Part shown: one piece after another, positions 55,680 to 64,000 of the stretch
Numbering within the stretch: the first letter of the stretch is position 1
How the letters are laid out: the number at the start of each line of letters is the position of its first letter
Assembly (NCBI GenBank): GCA_945910005.1
Contig: OX246743.1
Coordinates: forward strand, 10,708,587-10,772,586
Origin: Isoperla grammatica
Taxonomy: Eukaryota; Arthropoda; Insecta; Plecoptera; Perlodidae
Length of the DNA: 64,000 bases
Direction of reading: 5' to 3'
Position numbers and translations under genes: made by a program
Notes under the pieces: model-generated
Seen by the model: only the letters and a program-made list of their open reading frames with translations
The model's database searches: none
What the model was told of the DNA's origin: nothing

Positions 55680-56695
55680 CGATCAAGCTAAAATGTTTTA
55701 CACAGACGTATTCCTGATGACAATACATGAATCAACTGTCATATTTACTAAATTGTCAATTAATTCATCATAATTAATTAATTAATGTTTTACATGGAAA
55801 TCGATGAATCTTTGAATCGATATTCCACCTACTTCTAAATGTCCGATCAAGCTGAACTTTTTTACACAGACGTATTTCTAATAACAATACATGAATCATT
55901 TGTCATATTTACTAAATTGTCAATTAATTCATCATAATTAATTAATTAATGTTTTATATGGAAATCGATGTTTAACCCACTTTTCAACGTCAAATCGAGT
56001 TGAAAGTTTTCACACAGACGTATTCTTAATGACCATACACGAATCAATTATCATATTTACTAATTGTTGTCAATTAATTTATCATAATTAATTAATTCAT
56101 GTTTTATATGGAAATCGATGTTTTACCCACTTCACAACGTCAAATCGAGTTGAAAGTTTTCACACAGACGTATTCTTAATGACAATACACGAATCAATTG
56201 TCATATTAACTAAATAATCAATTAATTCATCATAATTAATTAATTGATGTTTTATATGGAAATCGATATTTCACCCACTTTCCAACGTTGAATTGAGCTG
56301 AACGTTTTCACACAGACGTATTTTTAATGACAATACACGAATCAATTGTCATATTTACTAAATATTCAGTTAATTCATCATAATTAATTAATGTTTTATA
56401 TGGGAATCGATGTTTAACCCACTTCCGAACGTCGAATTGAGCTGAAAGTTTTCACACAGACGTATTCTTAATGACAATACACGTATCAATTGTTATATTT
56501 ACTAAAAATAGTCAATTAATTCATCATAATTAATTAATGTTTTATATGGGAATCGATGTTTCACCCACATCCCAACGTCGAATCGAGTCGAAAGTTTTCA
56601 CACAGACGTATTCTTAATGACAATACATGAATCAATTGTCATATTTACTAAATAATCAATTAAGCCATCATAATTAATTAATCGATATTCGATAT
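55680..56695. repeat. ~147-bp AT-rich satellite, about seven diverged copies
   Basis: The word ATCATAATTAATTAAT recurs at about 55767, 55931, 56081, 56229, 56377, 56523 and 56667, giving periods of 164, 150, 148, 148, 146 and 144 bp. Each unit also holds ATGGAAATCGAT, AACGTCAA/GAATCGAG and CACACAGACGTATT. Copies differ by roughly a tenth of positions. Confidence 0.9.
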
Positions 56696-56720
56696 ATATT
56701 CGATTGCAAGATTCTTTAAG

Positions 56721-57045
56721 ACTAAAAAGTATAAAATAATATTACATGAAAAAAATATATTTTTTTTATAACAACGCTTATATTTAAATGCACTAAAAAG
56801 TAAAAAATAAATTTTCGCCCAACAAATTTTTGCCTCACTCGGAAAATAAAAGCGTTGGGCGCTTTCGGTATTGACATAGATTGCAGTATTCTACTGTTTA
56901 TGCAGGGAAAGCGCCCAACGCTTTTATTTTCCGAGCGAGGCAAAAATTTGTTGGGCGAAAATTTATATTTTACTTTTTAGTGCATTTAAATATAAGCGTT
57001 GTTTTTAAAAAAATATATTTTTTTCATGTAATATTTTGTATTTGT
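56721..57045. mobile_element. Foldback element, ~140-bp inverted arms
   Basis: Left arm 56721-56866 and right arm 56906-57045 are nearly perfect reverse complements; both contain the GCGCCCAACGCTTTTATTTT region and TAAATATAAGCG. The spacer is about 40 bp. Open frames appear in both arms only because they mirror each other. The element joins the satellite on its left side. Confidence 0.9.
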
Positions 57046-60000
57046 AATCATTTATCATCGATTATATATTTTCAATAGTCAAAAACGCCCACTGATCCAG
57101 AAACAATTTGCTTGCCTCATTCGTCTACGCGAAAACGATTTACCGTGAGTTCAACGGGAAATCTTTAATAAATAAATTAAAATAAAATATATATAATTCG
57201 GAGATCTCATCAATAAAGATATGTTTCTAAATATGTGCAACGAGAAAGGTCAGAAAGTCATACATTGACTTCGCTTGGAAAAGAGTAACATGTTCCCTTC
57301 GTACCAGGTACAGTAACTAAAAAGTATTGCGCATCGGAGTTCAATCTGTCCTAGTTGTCGGACAATACATCAGTTTTATTACAAGAGATAATCTCTCTTG
57401 TGTTTTCACATGGGACATCATAACAGTGATTACGTCATTGATCTACGCTGTCCTGGAATGAGGCAAACAGCAGAGAGACAACTCGCAATCTTTTGGTTTC
57501 GAACGATTACGAGGGCAATCGCCCCATCGCCCCCCCCCCCCCCGCTATTGTGAAGGTTCTAAGTTACCTGGAATTGATTCTAAATTAATCGATATGACTG
57601 ATACTGGCATAGATCTAAACTGCGAATTCTGAGCCATAAAAGCAATGAATGGGAGAGGTAATAAATGGTATAATAATATCAGGTACTGATTTTGTGAGTT
57701 AGTCGGCTATCTATAAAAACACAATGTATTTATTAATGTGTCAACAAACACATCACATTAAAATGTGACAACTGCGCTCTTGATGCTACATTCGCTTGTT
57801 GTATAACATTCGCCCTTTTTCTTGGGAAATAAAGACAATTATTAATATTATGTTCTTTTTAAAGTTCTAGGATGACAAAATGACGCGTTAGCAATTTGTT
57901 TGCCCCCTCCCCCCCCAACCCCTTCCCCTCCCCCTTGTTTATACAAGAAACTGAATAATAGGGAACACGCGTATGAAAATTTTAATCGATTTTTAAATAC
58001 CTTGTCTCTCATTTAATAATTTTGTGTCTTTGAATTTTGAAAAACGGATCAGTCTATGCCTCAAAATAATTGGTTTAGTCACGATAAATAAAAGGGCGCG
58101 AAAAACGAGCCGCCGCCATGTAGAGTGGATTTGACGTCATAGTTTTGTTCTGCGTACGCTCACCGCCTCAGCGATTGGTCTGTTACGCCACATCTACAGA
58201 ACCATTGCGTCACAGCCACCTGTACGCGTTTCAGATCCCCAGTTTAAACTTCAATAAATGCGACCACATTAAACCTATATAAAAATTTCTTTTTTACGTG
58301 CGACTTGCATTAATATACTTTTTGTATCTAATACTATTAAACTAAGTGTTTGGTTTAACAAAAAAAATCGTACGCGTGTTGCCTATTAAAGAATGATTTG
58401 TAAAGAATGGTACTGGTGCATAATGATGCAGTACTTGGTTTAGTTGCTTTGCTACTGTTTCATGTCTTTACAACTGTCTATAATAATTGCTCTATCCGTA
58501 CTTACAAGTTCCAGCTTCTTGGCCCACTCCACTTCCGGAAGTGCCAGAAAGCTTGACACAATAACTGATACCAATTTAGATGTTCATCTTGATTAGTCGT
58601 AATTGTCTAGAATTGGCAACAGATGAACATGGAGTATTCATCCAATCGGATAAAGTACAATGACAACTAAACTAGGTCAACTTTTGTTAAGATATGAATT
58701 TCCAAGTGGTAAATTCTTAAAGAAGTAAAAGACTTTTTTAAGATATTTGTTAATAGAATCAGGATATTGTAGATATTAGATCCTGTATAGTTTATTTTGT
58801 TTTCGCTTTCTTTCCTACTTCATACTGTAGAAAATTAGTGTTTTTTAAATGCCTTAATTGCATTTTGCAATTTAAATACAGAATTATTTCACATTTAATA
58901 TGTATTAAATAATAAACTCGTAACGATTAACTCGATTCCCTCGTAAATGTTCAGTTTTCCGTAGCTCGGATGCATAGATTAGGTATTTTCTAGAGTCCAA
59001 CTTTGACTAGCACTTTCTATTATAACGAGGTCTAAAACCAGCAGCCTGTGCTATAGATGCTAAGGTAACGCATACATGGGGTTGAAGTGCGAGTTCGCTA
59101 CTTTTGTAAATATATAGTATAAATAAAAATATCTTTAAGCTTTAGTAAATTGTAGCCTTGTACATGGTAAATACTTACTTTTTTGAGCTATATCAAACCA
59201 AATATTTGTATAAATATAAAATATATGCAAGACTTGTGCTGCCTTTAATTATTAAATCCATCAAGCGGTCCAAGCGTTACTATTATTATTTATAATAATA
59301 TTCCAACATTCGATGATATTCACAAACTCTATATTTTGTTTTAATTCTTGTATCCTTTATTCTCTGATCTTCACATACCCACAAGTGAACAGTGAATAGC
59401 TCGCTTGGCTCTTCCTCACATGCAAACGAAGGTAATTAGAGATATACGCCATTAAATCCTAATTGATCCACAAAGACAACGTTCATTCTAAACTCACCCT
59501 TTTTCCAACCCTTAAATAAAACAATTTTTAGACTTTAAATGCTATTTTTAAACACCGGTATTTTTTAACCATTAAATCTTAATTGCCTCACAAAGCAAAT
59601 CTATTATGAACTTCTACCCTTTTCCAACCCTAAAATGAGACCATTTTTAGGTTTTCAATTCTATTTTTAAACACGACTTTATACGAGAGCCTAGAATAAG
59701 TTCGTTCATAATGACGTAAACATCGTTAAAACAATGCGGCCTCTCTTTCTCTACATAACATAGTCATATACGAGTTATATCTTCACATCTACCAAATATA
59801 TAAAACAAGAGTATATAGGACAGAAATCTTCTTTGCTCTAATAATTTTGTTGTTCACTTGTTATGTGTTTTACCTACAAGAGACAATTGTTGTGTGGATG
59901 ATTAACAACAATCAGCAGCGACTAATAAATTAGTGATGTTAAGATGTGTAGATGCAGGATACATCTATAGAACTGAGATTGGGGAAGTCACATGTAAGGG

Positions 60001-60664
60001 ATATTGTATATTACCGAGTTGTCCTTATCTGGGTCAGACTGTTGCTAGAGTTTGAGCCCCATATATCGGCATAATCGAGCACTGAGTGCGTGTTACTATT
60101 GCCAGTGGAATACAAGTAGAAGTAAACAACATTAGCTTGATTGGCTATATGGATCTATTCGATTGCTGAATACAATAATACATGATAGCAGTCATCTTTC
60201 AAATGGTGGTCGTTATTTAAATCTTTGTGGATCTTAAATTTGGCCTTTTGTTTTTCTGTAGGCTAACCCCCCCCCCTCACTCCTCCAAGTTTATTTTCTA
60301 AGAAAAAATATTGTGACATCATCTAGATATTATGTTTTATCATATTTTTAGTATCTAGATAAAACACATTATCATAAAATCTTTTCAAGTTTTTTTTTTT
60401 TTTTTAATATCTAATCCATCAATTTGAATGCTATTCGCGGTGGCTCACACGGTTGGGGCTCAGGTCCTATTACGTATTCAAATACCGCATAAGTCATAAG
60501 GTATGGATTTTTGTAATTGTCTTTCGTCTTCAACCATCATCGCATCGTCTCAAATAGCTTTATTTCAATAATACATACCTAAATCAACAAGAACGAAAGA
60601 CATAATATATATATATATATATATATATGTTGAGACGTAAATTTTCGTAGACAAACTGAGATGT
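57046..60664. other. Gene-poor stretch with one possible small exon
   Basis: No gene can be supported. A 60-nt segment at about 58505-58567 on the minus strand has an AG before it and GTAAGT after it, and would encode SSFLALPEVEWAKKLEL, but is open in all three frames. A duplicated CCCTTTTTCCAACCC / CTACCCTTTTCCAACCC block lies near 59497 and 59616, part of a roughly 120-bp tandem pair with TTTTTAAACAC. A degenerate tRNA-like segment is near 60437-60490. Confidence 0.4.
59440..59690. repeat. Tandem pair of a ~120-bp segment
   Basis: ATTAAATC(C/T)TAATTG, then CACAAAG, then CCTTTTTCCAACCCTTAAA and ATTTTTAAACAC appear twice in the same order (about 59452-59560 and 59571-59675). Confidence 0.65.
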
Positions 60665-61143
60665 GTATTAGTCCACGTTTTGTGAGGAGGTTGTTTTTTT
60701 ACATACCTTCTTTCACAACATTTCGCCGACAAATGTTGCGGCATCATCAGGTGACAGGTCCGGGTCGCGTGTGTTGTCGTCGCGAACGCCTGGGCTCGAC
60801 TGTACCGAGAGTGTTGCAATCCTTGTGCAAACCAGGGTGACAACAACAACGTCATCTCTCTCCCTTGGACCAGGAGCAGAGCAAGATTGTGCACGAGCAG
60901 TGCGCCACTGCAGCTAGTTACCGCTTGCACCGCCAGGCAGTCTCCACCGAGCGCTGTGATCGGTGCGGTGCATGACGTGCACAAGGATTGCAACACTCTC
61001 GGTACAGTCGAGCCCAGGCGTTCGCGACGACAACACACGCGACCCGGACCTGTCACCTGATGATGCCGCAACATTTGTCGGCGAAACGTTGTGAAAGAAG
61101 GTATGTAAAAAAACAACCTCCTCACAAAACGTGGACTAATACC
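60665..61143. mobile_element. Large inverted repeat with 165-bp arms (Penelope-like pLTR candidate)
   Basis: Arms 60665-60829 and 60978-61143 are reverse complements over about 165 bp with few mismatches. The spacer is about 148 bp, and AT microsatellites lie just outside both arms (60606-60628 and 61161-61178). Each arm carries a hammerhead-like core. Paired or inverted terminal repeats with hammerhead motifs are known from Penelope-like retroelements; no reverse transcriptase is present here. The 256-codon minus-strand frame (60565-61335) reads through both arms and is an artefact. Confidence 0.7.
61053..61094 (+). ncRNA. Hammerhead-ribozyme-like motif
   Basis: Order of elements: TCAC (61053-61056), core CTGATGA (61057-61063), one extra T, stem GCCG/CGGC (61065-61068 with 61079-61082) around a ten-base loop, GAAA (61083-61086), CGTT, and GTGA (61091-61094), which pairs with TCAC as helix I. 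Helix III would be minimal, as in hammerheads that act as dimers. The left arm of the inverted repeat carries the same motif on the minus strand with GAAATG instead of GAAACG. The extra base before helix II is a departure from the consensus. Confidence 0.5.
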
Positions 61144-62180
61144 CAAAAACCCTCTCCAACATATATATATATATATATTATAAATACAAGCATATGAAAA
61201 AATATCAAATTTCCACTTGAATAATTTGTTTCTCTGTTCCTCGTGCTTCACACGGGTTACACTACTAAAGCTGTTTCGATCCAACACTCCCCCATCACGT
61301 GTATAAGTTATGTTGTTCACCCACCCCTCGCCCATCGGGTATTTTCAATGGGGGCAGGCGGGGTTCTTATGGGATGACAAATATGTATCAAAAACGCTGG
61401 ACTTTGGCCAACACTAAAGTTGTTATTTAGGATTATTGCTGGAATCAAATCTCCCAACTTGCCAATAGCCCCGAAAAGAGCGATGTTTCCCTCCCCCCCC
61501 CCCCCCCCCCCGCCCCCCCACTAAAACCCTATCTCGGGCCCAACAGTTAACAATAAGAGTTTATCCACACGGCCTACTTGTATTATTCCTCTTCCCCTTC
61601 TGTACGAGACTTCTTGTGTACAGAAAATGATGAATGTTATGTTCTGTGGTGGAAGTCTGGAAGTGTAGCATATATACAATACATGTTTTGTATTGTTGAC
61701 TATATTTTCTGTCCGTATCATATGGTTTTGGGTATGGATACCATGCATCGTTCTGTCTTCTTCTTTCATGTACTTATCGTCTCGATTAGCACAGGTGTAA
61801 AAAATATATGTAATCCACAAACATTCTTTGACACTTGTTTATTCAATAACTCAACTGGATTGAAATCAAACCGACTTGGAGACCTAAATTCGATACGTTT
61901 ACCAAAGATTTCAAATCGGTTTGCCTCGAAACGAAAGATCAGCCCAACTTTAGACCTGTTGTGAATCCAGGCCCTGGTCACATGAAGAAGTTACTATATG
62001 AACACTCCAGTAATGCTTTAAACATTTGTTTACAGAAATGCTCCTGGATTCACAAATGAGAGGTCTACATCAAGGCTGGTCGTTACAGTTGAGATCAGAA
62101 ACAGACATGAGACCTTAATCCATTTCTTCTCTTTTCTTTTTGCTACCGTATATCATATATTAATCTTATATCTTATCTTG
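61144..62180. other. Gene-free stretch
   Basis: No gene supported. It holds a C-rich run at 61491-61520. Two frames at 61521-61964 overlap on opposite strands without family likeness. Confidence 0.45.
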
Positions 62181-64000
62181 TTAAGCGAGCGAAGCGAGCG
62201 TCTCCACTTGACTCTTATGGCACTTCGTTCTGTTTTTTTTTTTTTTTGTTTTGTTTTTTTATGTCTGTCGATAGCGGTCGAACGGAAAGTCCGATCAGCT
62301 TGAAATTTAAACCATCCACAAGCCTCGATGTGGATTGCAGGTGTATAGTTTTGAGGCAAAATCGTTCGAAAAGTTACAAAGTTACACCATAGTTACTGCA
62401 AAATATTTTTCTGAAACAAAATGGAGCAAAATGTGAGATAGCCATATTTTTTTAAACTTTTTTCCGGTCACAAATATGTTCATTTTACGCCGATACGATA
62501 AATATTGCCAAGTTACACAAAAGTTACTCGAAAATATATTTTTGAAACACAGTTACGGCAAGATGTGAGGTAGCTATCTGATAGTACATTTTTGTCCGGT
62601 TACGAATATATTAATGTAAACGCGATCCGATACGTATAAGAGGCAGAAATTACATTTCTATTGCTGTCAATAACTGTTAGTAACGGTTGCGGACCGCGGC
62701 GAAAACATGACAGCAAAAATTCTTAGCAGCGCACATTGCACTGCATCCAACAATGTCGGGAAGTTTAATAGCTACGGAAATTAGAAAAATTGTTGCAATG
62801 CGCATTCTTGAATTGTTGTTAATTGTTGTTTGTATTAGCATTGAAATCTTTTCGCCAGAAAGTTCGTAGATATTGACGCGCTCGCTTATCAACGCGTCAA
62901 ACAGAGCGTTTTCCTAGTATATGTATTCCTATCTTGGACTGCCTCGACTATATTTAAGCGAGCAAAGCGAGCGTCTCCACTTGACTCTTATGGCACTTCG
63001 TTCTGTTTTTTTTTTTTTTTTTTTTTTTTTATGTCTGTCGATAGCGGTCGAACGGAAAGTCCGATCAACTTATAATTTGGACCATCCACAAGCCTCGATG
63101 TGGATTGAAGGTGTATAGTTTTGAGGCAAAATCTTTCGAAAAGTTACAAAGTTACACCATAGTTACTGCAAAATATTTTTCTGAAACAAAATGGCGGCAA
63201 AATGTGAGATAGCCATTTTTCTACAAGTTTTTCCGGTTACGAATATGTTAATGTAATGGCGATCTGATAAGTATTGGCAAAGTTACACGAAAGTTACTCG
63301 AAAATATTTTTCTAAAACGCAGTAACGGCAAAATGTGAGGTAGCTCATCTTATAGTAACTTTTTGTCCGGTCACGAATATACTAATGTAAACGCGATCCG
63401 ATACGTATTAGAGGCAGAAATTACATTTATATTGCTGTCAATAAGTGTTAGCAACGGTGGCGAACCGTGTTGAAAACATGACCACGAAAATTCTTAGCAA
63501 CGCACATTGCACTGCATACAACAATGTCGGAAAGTATAATAGCCATGGAAATAAGAACAATTTTTGCAATGCGCATTCTTGAATTGTTGTTAATTGTTGT
63601 TCGTATTAGCATTGAAAACTTTTCACCAGAAAGTTCGTAGATATTGAGGCGTTCGCTTATCAACGCGTCAAACAGAGCGTTTTCCTAGTTTATTCACCAT
63701 AACATTCAAGCTTAACAGGGAACGATAAATCTACGTTAAGCGAGCGAAGCGAGCGTCTCCACTTGACTCTTATGGCACTTCATTCTGTTTGTTTTTTTGT
63801 TTTTTTTTATGTCTGTCGATAGCGGTCGAACGGAAAGTCCGATCAGCTTGAAATTTAAACCATCCACAAGCCTCGATGTGGATTGCAGGTGTATAGTTTT
63901 GAGGCAAAATCGTTCGAAAAGTTACAAAGTTACACCATAGTTACTGCAAAATATTTTTCTGAAACAAAATGGAGCAAAATGTGAGATAGCCATATTTTTT
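62181..64000. repeat. Tandem ~780-bp repeat, two full copies and a partial third at the window edge
   Basis: Units begin TTAAGCGAGC(G/A)AAGCGAGCG at 62181, 62954 and 63736 (periods 773 and 782). They share GTCTGTCGATAGCGGTCGAA, a long T-run just before it, and ATCCACAAGCCTCGATGTGG. They end in AGAGCGTTTTCCTAGT. On the minus strand a 71-codon frame recurs at 62677-62892 and 63448-63663, but it differs by many amino-acid changes and has no known likeness. The array continues past the right edge. Confidence 0.9.

Noticed and set aside
56722..57078. Two similar short frames in opposite directions
   Set aside because: They are the two arms of a foldback element, so the likeness is structural.
60565..61335. 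256-codon minus-strand frame
   Set aside because: It reads through both arms of a long inverted repeat and through AT microsatellites; its two halves mirror the opposite strand of each other.

Overview
The window is nuclear DNA of an animal, most likely an aquatic or marine invertebrate. The genes are split by spliceosomal introns with GT-AG borders, the sequence is AT-rich, and there are satellites, tRNA-derived short interspersed elements, many miniature inverted-repeat transposons and one complete Ty3/Gypsy retrotransposon. An Amt-type (not Rh-type) ammonium transporter gene argues against a vertebrate. The palindrome TAGGCCTA is frequent between about 37 and 48 kb. I cannot name the species.

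Four cellular genes can be supported by reading exon by exon. (1) 4407-4877, minus strand: the first two coding exons of a UPF0489 / C5orf22-like gene; the rest must lie beyond the left edge. (2) 24264-35621, minus: a complete ten-exon ammonium transporter gene, 538 codons when spliced, with both pore histidines. (3) 38863-47576, minus: a complete eight-exon DDX20/Gemin3 gene, about 1376 codons, with an unusually long tail that contains a 12-residue tandem repeat. (4) 47880-48611, plus: a single-exon TSSC4 gene, divergent from DDX20, with 303 bp between the two start codons. Genes 3 and 4 both belong to spliceosomal snRNP biogenesis (SMN complex and U5 snRNP assembly), so this looks like a functionally matched divergent pair.

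Layout. 1-4.4 kb: an 80-bp minisatellite with a CRE/E-box in its unit, a hAT-type miniature element, a tRNA-derived element, and the first intron of the C5orf22-like gene running off the edge. 5-13.8 kb: a decayed array of roughly 1-kb repeats carrying tRNA-like heads, inside which part of the unit has been amplified into a nearly uniform 119-bp satellite; then another hAT-type miniature element. 13.8-23.9 kb: an apparently intact, recent Gypsy element (869-bp LTRs, GTAT target duplication, gag and pol joined by a clear -1 frameshift signal). 24.3-35.6 kb: the ammonium transporter, its introns filled with piggyBac-, pogo/Tigger- and hAT-type elements. 35.6-38.9 kb: intergenic, with a hammerhead-like motif and a pogo-type miniature element. 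38.9-48.8 kb: DDX20 and TSSC4. 48.8-64 kb: no convincing gene; a decayed hAT transposase, a 147-bp satellite ending in a large foldback element, an inverted repeat with a hammerhead-ribozyme-like core in each arm, and a 780-bp tandem repeat that runs off the right edge.

All assignments come from reading the sequence and from remembered family features; no database search was run.
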